The notes under the pieces were generated by a model that saw only the letters and a program-made list of their open reading frames with translations, did not search any database and had not been told where the DNA came from. Below are positions 1 through 6,934 of a DNA stretch of 25,973 nucleotides, one piece after another. Numbering within the stretch: the stretch's first letter is position 1; every line of letters starts with the position of its first letter. This stretch comes from a virus: the IMG/VR virus record IMGVR_UViG_3300008267_001670, positions 1-25,973 of that record; one strand, written 5' to 3'. The translations under genes and the position numbers were made by a program.

Positions 1-17
1 TTATAAGCGTAAGTCAT
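1..17 (-). CDS. Start of a gene cut by the left window edge
   Basis: Leftward reading gives an ATG at 17-15 followed by codons for M-T-Y-A-Y before the window ends. The ATG overlaps the TGA of the preceding 48-aa ORF as ATGA, the same coupling used throughout this operon. A purine-rich AAGGAAG lies 11 bases upstream, a little far for an ideal ribosome binding site. In this position, right after terminase small subunit genes, phages often carry the large terminase, but five residues cannot identify it. Confidence 0.35.
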
Positions 18-160
18 TGATTTATATACTTCCTTACAGATCGCTTACAATATCGGTTTAACACGATGTCCATTATGTTAACCCAGATGTGGATAACTCC
101 GCTGTTTTTGCCTATTGCGTAGGCAACTTGCAGTTGTCCACAGGGCAGCGTGTACATCAT
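14..160 (-). CDS. Small hypothetical protein, 48 aa, coupled to terminase small subunit
   Basis: This ORF begins with ATGATG at 160, overlapping the TGA stop of the terminase small subunit gene (157-159) as ATGA. It ends in a TGA at 14-16 that overlaps the next ATG in the same way. The product starts M-M-Y-T-L-P-C-G and ends in a basic helix-like stretch rich in K, R and Y. No family is recognised. Stop-start overlaps at both ends favour a real translated gene. On the other hand, the same DNA holds a cluster of DnaA boxes, so the sequence could be constrained as an origin and the ORF be incidental. Confidence 0.45.
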   Translation of the reverse strand: MMYTLPCGQLQVAYAIGKNSGVIHIWVNIMDIVLNRYCKRSVRKYINQ

Positions 161-180
161 TGGCTTTTTTCTGTGGATAA
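88..180. other. Cluster of DnaA boxes, candidate replication origin
   Basis: Three DnaA-box sequences lie within 93 bases: TTATCCACA on the minus strand at 88-96 and again at 172-180, and the common variant TTGTCCACA on the plus strand at 134-142. The first two match the bacterial consensus at all nine bases. The adjoining stretch 1-80 is visibly A+T rich. One box lies in the tail of the terminase gene and two in the 48-aa ORF. A host DnaA-dependent phage origin is inferred. Confidence 0.5.
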
Positions 181-588
181 GTCATCAACGACCTCGACAT
201 GGCGCAGTGCCGCCATGCGTAGGTCTTGCACGTTGATGTTGATCTGCTGCGCCTTTTGTAAGCCATAAGTTTTCTGATCCCACCTCTCGGCGAGCCACTG
301 GCGCGTGCGGATGCGCTGGACATCGCGCTGCGCGTGATCGACATCCATGCCGTCTGCGATCTTTATCGTGTCACAGGCCATAAGATCGGCGGCACGCGTG
401 CGCGCGCGTGTAATCATAGCACTGTGATCGTTTTCCTCAATCCAATCGTCTAGCGCACGCTTGCCTATGCCCAGCTCAATGCAGATGTCGCCAATGCTTT
501 TCCCTGACTCAACCATGGCAAATATCATTTCCTCTGGCATATCGTTGAGAAATGCGACATCCTTTCTTCGCTTTGGTGTACCAGCCAT
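157..588 (-). CDS. Terminase small subunit (putative)
   Basis: The 143-aa product starts M-A-G-T-P-K-R-R-K-D and has a helix-turn-helix of the form S-I-G-D-I-C-I-E-L-G-I-G-K-R-A-L near residues 30-45. The second half contains R-T-R-Q-W-L-A-E-R-W-D-Q-K-T-Y-G, a pattern typical of DNA-binding small terminase subunits that present the packaging site to the large subunit. Start 588 is preferred: it follows the stop of a small coupled ORF by two bases and has GGGG upstream. An in-frame ATG at 642 would add 18 residues but has no ribosome binding site. Annotation as a small terminase rests on HTH plus this motif, without a similarity search. Confidence 0.72.
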   Translation of the reverse strand: MAGTPKRRKDVAFLNDMPEEMIFAMVESGKSIGDICIELGIGKRALDDWIEENDHSAMITRARTRAADLMACDTIKIADGMDVDHAQRDVQRIRTRQWLAERWDQKTYGLQKAQQININVQDLRMAALRHVEVVDDLSTEKSQ

Positions 589-590
589 GC

Positions 591-680
591 TTAACCCCGC
601 TTTAAAGCCATTTTGATGCGCTGGACTATGTCCAGTACCCATTCGCTGATAAATGCCGCCATGAGCTTAATTTGAGCCAT
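591..680 (-). CDS. Candidate 29-aa coupled peptide
   Basis: A 29-codon ORF starts at 680, inside the last codons of the preceding 227-aa gene (14-base overlap), with AAAGG 8 bases upstream of its ATG. It stops at 591, two bases before the terminase small subunit ATG. The peptide begins M-A-Q-I-K-L-M-A-A-F-I and ends R-I-K-M-A-L-K-R-G, reading as a hydrophobic or amphipathic helix with a basic end. It may be a leader that couples translation into the terminase gene, or a small membrane-binding peptide. No family recognised. Confidence 0.4.
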   Translation of the reverse strand: MAQIKLMAAFISEWVLDIVQRIKMALKRG

Positions 681-1350
681 CTCTGAACCTTTCTGCTTGC
701 TTAGAGTTGAACTTGTAATCCATGGTGTCATTGTCGCTGAAAGTAAGGTCATCGACAAAGTCATCAAACCCTGTTGCACCGCCAGGCTTGAATTCTGATG
801 TTGGTTTGAAACTGGTGAGCTGCGCCGTTGGAAACAGCGCCTTGATCTTGATCACCTCCTGCATCCGAGGATCGGCAAGCAGTGCTTCGATTTCCTGCAT
901 TGACCAAATGTGGTGGTTGGATATTTCTTGTCGGGACTTCTGTATGGCCACTGCCTCGTTGACTGTTCGCACAATGACCATAGTCTGGCCATTTTGCATT
1001 TCCCACTCAATCCTCGGTATGCCTGTCTCGGCTGGCTCGCAGCCATCATCTGTAGCCATCTGATCCAACGCGGCATACGCCCTGATCATTCCCGCCACGC
1101 TGGAATCAAACTTCACCTGATCTCTAGCCGCCATCGCTTGATGCAATCTTGTGTTCTGAGTCCAGAATTTCTCCCTCACCTCACTGTTTACCAAAGTACA
1201 CAGTCGGTTTTCTCCCCATTTCCTATCACTAGCGGCTTTGACCGACTCCAATTCCACCAACTTTGATTGAACGTGAATTGTCCAAGAGTCTGCCTTTGGA
1301 CTTGGTTGCTCTACCACTGGATGCTTGTTTGCTGTCTTCTTTGTCGCCAT
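667..1350 (-). CDS. Hypothetical phage protein, 227 aa
   Basis: No family is recognised. The N-terminus is Lys/Ser/Pro rich (M-A-T-K-K-T-A-N-K-H), the middle is a mixed helical region with a run of charged and hydrophobic residues, and the C-terminus is acidic (D-D-F-V-D-D-L-T-F-S-D-N-D). It lies between the primase-helicase and terminase small subunit genes, so a role in replication or packaging is possible but only by position. AGGGA stands 9 bases upstream of the ATG. The 144 bases before it hold the iteron-like spacer rather than another gene. Confidence 0.75.
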   Translation of the reverse strand: MATKKTANKHPVVEQPSPKADSWTIHVQSKLVELESVKAASDRKWGENRLCTLVNSEVREKFWTQNTRLHQAMAARDQVKFDSSVAGMIRAYAALDQMATDDGCEPAETGIPRIEWEMQNGQTMVIVRTVNEAVAIQKSRQEISNHHIWSMQEIEALLADPRMQEVIKIKALFPTAQLTSFKPTSEFKPGGATGFDDFVDDLTFSDNDTMDYKFNSKQAERFRDGSN

Positions 1351-1392
1351 TTCGTTTATCCCTATTTTGGTGCTACTTGGTCACATACAGTG

Positions 1393-1490
1393 GTAACAAA
1401 CCTCCGAGTCTTAGACTCTCGGTTTGTTACTTGTTACCTGTACGGAACAAACAAGTTACATTTGTTACCTGTTTGTTACTTGTTAACTGT
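1393..1490. repeat. Iteron-like repeats with a large hairpin
   Basis: The non-coding spacer 1351-1494 contains five direct copies of TTGTTAC or a one-base variant at 1423-1430, 1431-1437, 1461-1468, 1472-1479 and 1480-1487. An inverted copy lies at 1393-1400. A 19-base unit at 1423-1441 recurs at 1472-1490 with one mismatch. GTAACAAACC at 1393-1402 pairs perfectly with GGTTTGTTAC at 1421-1430, enclosing a second stem (GAGTC 1406-1410, GACTC 1414-1418). No U-tract follows on either strand, so it is not a terminator. The spacer lies directly downstream of the primase-helicase gene, as an origin or operator would. Confidence 0.6.
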
Positions 1491-1494
1491 CTAT

Positions 1495-3522
1495 TCATAC
1501 AGCATCAAAGTCTTCACTTTTACGCTGCAACCACACATATTGATCCCTAATATCTCCCTCGCCTGACTTCTGTAGATCGTCCCTGGCACGCTTCCACGCC
1601 ATCTTGAATGAGCTTTTATCCTCATCAGTACACCCCATCTTTGACCACAATTCCTGCCGCCACACCTCCAACTTGATGGCATGGCGTTGTAAACCATCGA
1701 TGTACTTTGGCGCTCCATGCTCTTTAACCATTCGCTCCAAGCATTGCATCGCCAGTCGCTGATTCTTACCGCCTCCCGCGTTACTCTTGCCTGCCCTTTT
1801 GGGTTGTTCGTTGACGGCTGAGTCGCTGGCCTGCACCGCCAAGCTACTTACCAATGGCCTGATCTGTACTTCGACCATCTCAAAGCCAAAGCGCTCGTTG
1901 TCGGCTCCATCCTTTTGCTTGCTGATAGTGATCACGCCCTTAAGCTGCTCGTCAAAGCGCAGTAGTTCAAGCTCTGTATCTACTGCGCCAAGCAGGGAAG
2001 AATGCCCGCGCAGTCCTTTGGCGGCGTCTTTGCCACTGTGATGCAGCACCATCAAGGCGCAGTTAAGGAATTCTTGGACCTTACCCATGGCCGTAATGAA
2101 TGCGCCCATGTCTTCGCTGGAGTTCTCATTGCCGCCGCCAAATGCTCTAGCCAATGTGTCCACTATGGCTAACTGAAACTCCATGCCTGTCTGCTCCACC
2201 AGCTGCACCACTGCCAACATCAGCGCGTTGAAGTCCTCGGCACTAGACCTCAGGTTTAACTGGTGCCTAACTATGTATATGGGTGCTCCATCTTCGGTTT
2301 GGTGGTGCAGCTTGCAAGCTTTGATGCGTGCGCCGATACCGCCAAAGCCCTCTCCTGCAAGGTACAGCACCGCGCCTGTCTGCTTAACTGGCCTGCCCAT
2401 CCAACTGCGCCCTGTGGCTATGGCCTCGGCAATGTCTAGGGCTATGAACGACTTGAAACTGCCTGGCGGTCCATAAAGCGCTGTAAATGATCCTTTAGGG
2501 ATAACCCCCTCTATCAGCCACTCAACTGGCTCGTCCTGTATCTCGTCCCAAGATTCAATCTTGATGGTCTTAGTTGGCTTTGGTGCTGGCGCTTCCTTTG
2601 GCGGGTCAGGCGCAAACTCTTTGGCAATGTCCTCTGCTGGTGGTTGCGGCACATCAATTGGCGCATTCGGTTGATAAGCCTGTAGTCTTTCGGGTATCGT
2701 TACATCATCCACGCTGATGATCTTTGGCGCTGCCTTGACCAGTGCCGCCAGCTCTGCCCTGCCGCCCCCTGCCTCGATGAACTCGTAGGCATCATCGCCC
2801 TGCTCTTGCAGTCCGAGGTCAACGACCTTGACTGCCTTGGCAATTGGCAAGATGGCCTCTGCTGCCTTGCGTGCGTAGGACCAGCCTGACAGATCGTTGT
2901 CCGGCAGGATGACTACATTTGCTCCAGCAAAGTATTCGGTGATGGCCTCCGGCCAATGCCCTGCGCCACTATGCGCTGTGGTTGCCGCCACGCCGAGAGA
3001 CATCAGCGCGTCCACCGCCTTCTCTCCCTCCGCGAGATAGATTATTCTTCCCGCCGTCTTCGCGTCCAGCAGCTCTGGCAGTTTGTAGGGGACGATCCTT
3101 GCGTCACTTAGCGTAGGGTAGCGCTTGCCGTCACTGTCAACTTTATAGAGCCTATAAGTCTTGCCAGACTCCCCTACGCGCAGCCGGTGCTTGACAAAGA
3201 CTGTGACGCGGTCCTCGTCTTGGTACTGCCACTCCTGCTGAAACTCCACTTTGGGTAATGGCTTGATGTTGGCTAATGGATCGGGGCGCTCTTCCAGTTC
3301 GGGTAGGAGCTGCATATCCCTGATGGTTTGAAATACTGACTCCTGTGTGCAGCCACCATGACAATGGAATAAAACCTTGCCCTCGTCATCTATGTGTACT
3401 GACAGTGATGGGTTTTTGTCTCCATTGCCTTTGCCGTGGGACGGCACTGGGCATGATGCCACCCATTGGCCGTTGGCTCTTTTCGCGTTGCCCAAGCTCT
3501 TGGCTATTTGTTCTGCTTGCAT
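1495..3522 (-). CDS. Replicative primase-helicase
   Basis: The 675-aa product combines priming and unwinding functions for phage DNA replication. Visible parts are a CHC2-like zinc finger at residues 24-58 (C-P-V-P-S-H, then H-C-H-G-G-C), a TOPRIM fold at about 158-230 (L-A-E-G-E-K and L-P-D-N-D), and a Pro-rich linker at about 285-318. A RepA/RecA-like ATPase follows, with Walker A G-P-P-G-S-F-K-S at 351-358, Walker B L-A-I-V-D-T at 451-456 and H-H-S-G-K-D near 494-499. Start 3522 is chosen over 3558 because AGAGG lies 5 bases upstream. It overlaps the end of the methyltransferase gene by 19 bases. The C-terminal 100 residues are basic and unassigned. Confidence 0.9.
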   Translation of the reverse strand: MQAEQIAKSLGNAKRANGQWVASCPVPSHGKGNGDKNPSLSVHIDDEGKVLFHCHGGCTQESVFQTIRDMQLLPELEERPDPLANIKPLPKVEFQQEWQYQDEDRVTVFVKHRLRVGESGKTYRLYKVDSDGKRYPTLSDARIVPYKLPELLDAKTAGRIIYLAEGEKAVDALMSLGVAATTAHSGAGHWPEAITEYFAGANVVILPDNDLSGWSYARKAAEAILPIAKAVKVVDLGLQEQGDDAYEFIEAGGGRAELAALVKAAPKIISVDDVTIPERLQAYQPNAPIDVPQPPAEDIAKEFAPDPPKEAPAPKPTKTIKIESWDEIQDEPVEWLIEGVIPKGSFTALYGPPGSFKSFIALDIAEAIATGRSWMGRPVKQTGAVLYLAGEGFGGIGARIKACKLHHQTEDGAPIYIVRHQLNLRSSAEDFNALMLAVVQLVEQTGMEFQLAIVDTLARAFGGGNENSSEDMGAFITAMGKVQEFLNCALMVLHHSGKDAAKGLRGHSSLLGAVDTELELLRFDEQLKGVITISKQKDGADNERFGFEMVEVQIRPLVSSLAVQASDSAVNEQPKRAGKSNAGGGKNQRLAMQCLERMVKEHGAPKYIDGLQRHAIKLEVWRQELWSKMGCTDEDKSSFKMAWKRARDDLQKSGEGDIRDQYVWLQRKSEDFDAV

Positions 3523-4898
3523 ATCGCCTCTACTTGTTCTATGCGTTGCCCTATCCACGCCATGACAGGCACTGCCATGCTGTTGCCCAATGCTTTGTAG
3601 CGCGGACCATCAGGTGTAGGTTTGTTTTTGCTTTTGATGTCGGTGTAGCTGTCGGGAAAGCCTTGGAGTCTCTCGCATTCAACAGGGGTCAAACGGCGCA
3701 CTGCCATTGCTTGCATGACTGTCGGACCAGTTTTACTTGAGGTGCTTCCAGCGGTACTCATGCAGGCCGCCACATCGCCTGTGATTGACAGGTTGTACAA
3801 GTCTGTACCTACTGCAACCGCCATCGGATTCTTTGCTTGCAGAGTTTGCGTCATGTCCACATCTGTTTGCGGGTTTGACATCTGACCGCTGAATGCAATG
3901 GGTTGCATCACGATAGGCTCATGCCCATGCGTTTCACGCCTAAGAGTGCCTGTCATGTCATGCTCAATATTCATCACGCTACCGCCTTGATCCATCAGGC
4001 AGATGGGTTGCACTATTGCTGGTGGATGAGCTCCTGCCGCTAATGGGTGGCATGGATCACCTGACTTTGGGTTGTTGCCGTTTTGCGGTGATGTTATTTG
4101 CGTTGTGTCAAACGGGATTGGTTGCGCCACCAAGTCAGTTGCGTCCTTGTAATCCCTTGCTTTCATTGCTGAAGCTGTTCCATCAACTGCGTATTCACCA
4201 AAAGCAACCATGCGGGCGGCAATTAAATTTTCCGAACCGCCACCAATATCCCCACCATGCGCCATCAGAGTTCCGACACCCTCGCTATACCCTCCAATGC
4301 TGCCTCGAGTGTAGGAGGTAACACCTTTCCCCTTTTCTCTGCTCGGCGCAGGATGCCCTTGCAGGCTGTGGCGCTCAAAAAGAACCGCCGCGGCAAGTCG
4401 CCAATCTCCAAGGTATCCGACAACGAACACACGGCGGCGTCGCTGTGCCACTCCGAAGTACTGAGCGTCAAGAACTCTGTAGGCGAACCCATACCCGAGT
4501 TCTCCCATCCCTCGAAGTAGTGAGGCAAAGTCGAGTCCTCGGTTACTGGATAGCACGCCAGGGACGTTCTCCCAGACCAACCATCGGGGGCTATATTGAC
4601 GAGCAATGGCAAGATAGGTAAGCATGAGGTTGCCACGCGGGTCATCCAGTCCTTTTCTGAGTCCTGCGACTGAGAATGACTGGCATGGTGTTCCTCCAAC
4701 GAGAACATCGACATCTGAGACATTTGTCCACTCCTTAAATTTCGTCATGTCGCCAAGGTTTGGCGTTGATGGGTAATGATGTGCAAGCACTTCTGATGGG
4801 AATCTTTCGATCTCCGAATACGCTACTGCTTCCCAACCAAGGGGATGCCATGCTACTGTTGCCGCCTCAATACCACTGCATAGTGAGAGATATTTCAT
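3504..4898 (-). CDS. DNA (cytosine-5-)-methyltransferase
   Basis: The 464-aa enzyme transfers a methyl group from S-adenosylmethionine to C5 of cytosine. All core motifs are visible: L-C-S-G-I-E (motif I, residue 6), P-C-Q-S-F-S-V-A-G with catalytic Cys72 (IV), E-N-V at 110 (VI), Q-R-R-R-R-V-F at 152 (VIII), R-R-L-T-P-V-E-C-E-R-L-Q-G-F-P-D at 401-416 (IX) and G-N-S-M-A-V-P-V at 438 (X). Residues 200-400, where target recognition is expected, are unusually repetitive. In phages such enzymes usually protect against host restriction. There is no ribosome binding site, and a terminator sits just upstream, so expression may depend on read-through. Confidence 0.93.
   Translation of the reverse strand: MKYLSLCSGIEAATVAWHPLGWEAVAYSEIERFPSEVLAHHYPSTPNLGDMTKFKEWTNVSDVDVLVGGTPCQSFSVAGLRKGLDDPRGNLMLTYLAIARQYSPRWLVWENVPGVLSSNRGLDFASLLRGMGELGYGFAYRVLDAQYFGVAQRRRRVFVVGYLGDWRLAAAVLFERHSLQGHPAPSREKGKGVTSYTRGSIGGYSEGVGTLMAHGGDIGGGSENLIAARMVAFGEYAVDGTASAMKARDYKDATDLVAQPIPFDTTQITSPQNGNNPKSGDPCHPLAAGAHPPAIVQPICLMDQGGSVMNIEHDMTGTLRRETHGHEPIVMQPIAFSGQMSNPQTDVDMTQTLQAKNPMAVAVGTDLYNLSITGDVAACMSTAGSTSSKTGPTVMQAMAVRRLTPVECERLQGFPDSYTDIKSKNKPTPDGPRYKALGNSMAVPVMAWIGQRIEQVEAICKQNK
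3699..4286 (-). repeat. Degenerate repeats in the methyltransferase recognition region
   Basis: Residues about 205-400 of the methyltransferase consist of five to six imperfect units of roughly 27-38 residues. Each has a T-(G)-T-L/A segment followed by a closing element such as L-V-A-Q-P-I-P-F, I-V-Q-P-I-C-L, I-V-M-Q-P-I-A-F or T-V-M-Q-A-M-A-V. The repeats are protein-level; the DNA has diverged. They occupy the space between motifs VIII and IX, where C5 methyltransferases carry the target recognition domain. Confidence 0.65.
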
Positions 4899-4916
4899 GT
4901 TGTATTTTTTTAGAGG

Positions 4917-4946
4917 AAAAAAAAGCCGAGGCTGTTACACCTCGGC
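4917..4946 (-). terminator. Intrinsic terminator between ssb-like gene and methyltransferase
   Basis: GCCGAGG at 4925-4931 and CCTCGGC at 4940-4946 form a perfect 7-bp stem with an 8-base loop. Reading leftward, the stem is followed at once by eight U residues (A-run 4917-4924). It lies 17 bases after the SSB-like stop codon and 18 bases before the methyltransferase ATG, in the same direction as both genes. It should cut off much of the early transcript before the methyltransferase. Confidence 0.85.
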
Positions 4947-4962
4947 ACTTACTTGCTTTCAG

Positions 4963-5565
4963 TTAAAACATTTCGTCATCTTCAATGGCGGCAGCCATCG
5001 CTGTCTTCACAGGCGCTGGCGCTGGTGCAGCAACAGTTTTTGGCGCAGGCGCTGGAGCCACCACTGCCTGTGCGACATACTCCTCATCGCTTTGACTCAT
5101 GCCAGCAGGCTTGTCAATCCAACTCACAATGTTGAAGTTGGGAATGCGCGTTGTGCCTTTGCCGATCTTCTCCAGCTTACTGCCGGTGTACTCAAGCACA
5201 GGCAACTTGCCTGCATTGGCGGCACGCTGTCCAGCGCATTCGGTGTAGAGCTTTTCCAGTCCCATGTTCGGACCAACACCACTTGACGACCACTCACAAG
5301 TCCCGATTTCTTTGTTGTAAAAGGTCACGATAAAGCCGCGCTTGTGGTCAGGTGTAGGCTGTGCGCCTTTCTTACCCAACTCTGAGTCGGGTTGCCAGTC
5401 GCGTATGCCGACACCAAGTTGGAGCCAGCCTGTCTGCACCGCATCGATGTCAAACACGATTTTCTTTAATTGAATTTCAGCGCCGAGGCTGTTTGTCCAA
5501 GCATTTGCTTGAGGTGAGAACCTGATGTAATTACCATTACCACCACCGGATGAGAGATTTAACAT
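4963..5565 (-). CDS. Single-stranded DNA-binding protein (putative)
   Basis: The 200-aa protein has a compact N-terminal domain of about 150 residues with alternating strands and several aromatic residues, compatible with an OB-like fold. An Ala/Pro-rich flexible linker (repeats of A-P-A-P) follows, then an acidic tail ending E-D-D-E-M-F. That layout, with an acidic tip closing on Phe, is the hallmark of SSB proteins, whose tails recruit replication and repair partners. The gene sits next to a Cas4-like nuclease and near RuvC and primase-helicase genes. I cannot name the family; the call rests on the tail and context. An intrinsic terminator follows the stop codon. Confidence 0.65.
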   Translation of the reverse strand: MLNLSSGGGNGNYIRFSPQANAWTNSLGAEIQLKKIVFDIDAVQTGWLQLGVGIRDWQPDSELGKKGAQPTPDHKRGFIVTFYNKEIGTCEWSSSGVGPNMGLEKLYTECAGQRAANAGKLPVLEYTGSKLEKIGKGTTRIPNFNIVSWIDKPAGMSQSDEEYVAQAVVAPAPAPKTVAAPAPAPVKTAMAAAIEDDEMF

Positions 5566-5600
5566 TTTGCGTTTTGCTTTCTAAAGTTACAGGGTTTGCA

Positions 5601-6728
5601 TTATTGACTCAAGCTGCGGTCTTTTGCCAGCGTGAGTCCACTTGATACCTTGGCCGTCAATGCGTCCAAGATAACTCTTTGTTCCTTTGGTAGCAGTTTC
5701 TCTGCCGCCGTAGGAGAAATCAATTCAGTTTCAAATATCTGTGAGTCTGTAAGTCCAGCGTCAGTTAATGCCTGACGCGCTACTTCTGAGTCAATCCATT
5801 TGCGGCTGGCGCGTTTGGGTTGTAGCTGCCAGCCTGGTATGACTGCACCGCCCTCCATCTGCTTAGTGGCGTGCTCTTTGACTGCTTCAATAAACTTTTC
5901 CACTAATGGCGCTTTGTCTAAGATGGCGGTGATCTGTTCCGGCGTGAGAGACAACATCACCTCTTTGATGTCATCTTTTGACATGACGCTGATGTCAGGT
6001 TGCGCCGCCACGATATCGAATTGCTCTTTTTGTGCGCTGCATATGTGCTTGGCTGGACACCACTGGCAGGCTGCCTCTGATGGCCTGTATGTAGGGTTGT
6101 CGCTGATGGCGTCATCAATGGCCGGAAGTAGGACCTGTGTCTCCCACACACCAAGCTCGTCAGCACTCATGCGGTGTATACGCTTCTCGCCGTGATGCGG
6201 CTGGATGATCTGAAACTCAATCTCTTTAGGCTGCAATATCTTCGAGGCCATGGCAGCCAGTGCGTATATTTTTAATTGCTCAGAGTCAGCATCTACATAG
6301 CCGCGGCCTGTCTTCAAGTCTGCGATGGTCAGCTTCTTTGTGATGTTTGAGAACCCAAGTACATCGGCTGTACCTTGCAGCAGCACATCATTGGTGTGGT
6401 AGAGCTTGACATCAGCCTCGACCCTGATGAATCCATCTTTGCCCACCTCATCTTGAATCGCCCATATTGCCTTGATGTGCTCCAAGGCAAAGTCGCAGTT
6501 CTCTTCAGTCATTGTGATGCCCTCGACCTCTTGGCCGACAAAGTCGATGGGGTCGGTGTCGAGCTGATAGCAAGTCTCGGCCAGCGCGTGAATGGCTGTG
6601 CCGATCTTGGCTGCATCTCCGCTTTCTTGGTAAGGCACTAAAGCACTTAGCTTGGCGCTGGCAGGGCAGGCGATCCAGCGTGACGCTGCACTTGGCCTGA
6701 GTCTTAGGGGTTGTCTTGATGTTGCCAT
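5601..6728 (-). CDS. PD-(D/E)XK nuclease, Cas4/RecB-like, with likely Fe-S cluster
   Basis: The 375-aa product has the RecB/Cas4 nuclease core: G-T-A-I-H-A-L-A-E at about 43-51 (motif with His), Q-G-T-A-D-V-L at 118-124 (Asp121), I-A-D-L-K-T-G at 135-141 (Asp137, Lys139) and E-Q-L-K-I-Y-A-L at 150-157 (motif QxxxY-like). Cys21 near the N-terminus plus Cys221, Cys224 and Cys230 (C-Q-W-C-P-A-K-H-I-C) match the four-cysteine Fe-S arrangement of Cas4 and AddB. It resembles the phage DUF2800 type. Start 6728 is chosen because an AAGAAAGAGA tract precedes it, while 6785 lacks any binding site. It overlaps the upstream gene by 25 bases. A role in recombination or DNA end processing is inferred. Confidence 0.85.
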   Translation of the reverse strand: MATSRQPLRLRPSAASRWIACPASAKLSALVPYQESGDAAKIGTAIHALAETCYQLDTDPIDFVGQEVEGITMTEENCDFALEHIKAIWAIQDEVGKDGFIRVEADVKLYHTNDVLLQGTADVLGFSNITKKLTIADLKTGRGYVDADSEQLKIYALAAMASKILQPKEIEFQIIQPHHGEKRIHRMSADELGVWETQVLLPAIDDAISDNPTYRPSEAACQWCPAKHICSAQKEQFDIVAAQPDISVMSKDDIKEVMLSLTPEQITAILDKAPLVEKFIEAVKEHATKQMEGGAVIPGWQLQPKRASRKWIDSEVARQALTDAGLTDSQIFETELISPTAAEKLLPKEQRVILDALTAKVSSGLTLAKDRSLSQ

Positions 6729-6934
6729 GAGTCTCTTTCTTGGTGTGAGCTGTTGATAAGTAATGTGTATGCGATCTGCCGGCATTCATTGCTGACTGCG
6801 TGACCTAAGTCTTCGGGGTCTAGTATTCTTTTGATGAAGACGATCTGCTGCTGATTGGCTCGGCGGGTTAACTCCAACTGATTTGCCAAGTAGATGATGT
6901 GCTCTCGCATGGTTTGGCGTTCTTTGTTATCCAT
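6704..6934 (-). CDS. Small helical protein, 76 aa
   Basis: The product starts M-D-N-K-E-R-Q-T-M-R-E-H-I and is predicted to be mostly helical, with a charged first half and no membrane segment. No family is recognised. The ATG at 6934 overlaps the end of the RuvC-like gene by 8 bases and has GGGG 8 bases upstream. Its stop lies 25 bases inside the nuclease gene. Upstream in-frame codons back to 7069 run through the RuvC coding region and are not favoured. Tight packing between two DNA-processing enzymes suggests a helper in the same pathway. Confidence 0.7.
   Translation of the reverse strand: MDNKERQTMREHIIYLANQLELTRRANQQQIVFIKRILDPEDLGHAVSNECRQIAYTLLINSSHQERDSWQHQDNP

Noticed and set aside
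78-344. 88-aa leftward ORF
   Set aside because: It lies in another frame inside the terminase small subunit gene, is Arg/Ser-rich as shadow frames often are, and has no ribosome binding site.
1393-1490. CRISPR array or terminator in the repeat spacer
   Set aside because: Units are only 7-8 bases with irregular spacing, so not CRISPR. The hairpin has no U-tract on either side, so not an intrinsic terminator.
1263-1566. Two rightward ORFs of 95-99 aa across the iteron spacer
   Set aside because: They run antisense to real genes, their Leu/Tyr/Val-rich content comes from the repeats, and no start signal is present.
3345-3740. 131-aa rightward ORF
   Set aside because: Antisense to the primase-helicase and methyltransferase genes, whose motifs are certain here.
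4265-4723. 152-aa leftward ORF in another frame within the methyltransferase
   Set aside because: It covers conserved methyltransferase motifs in the correct frame and has no recognisable feature itself.
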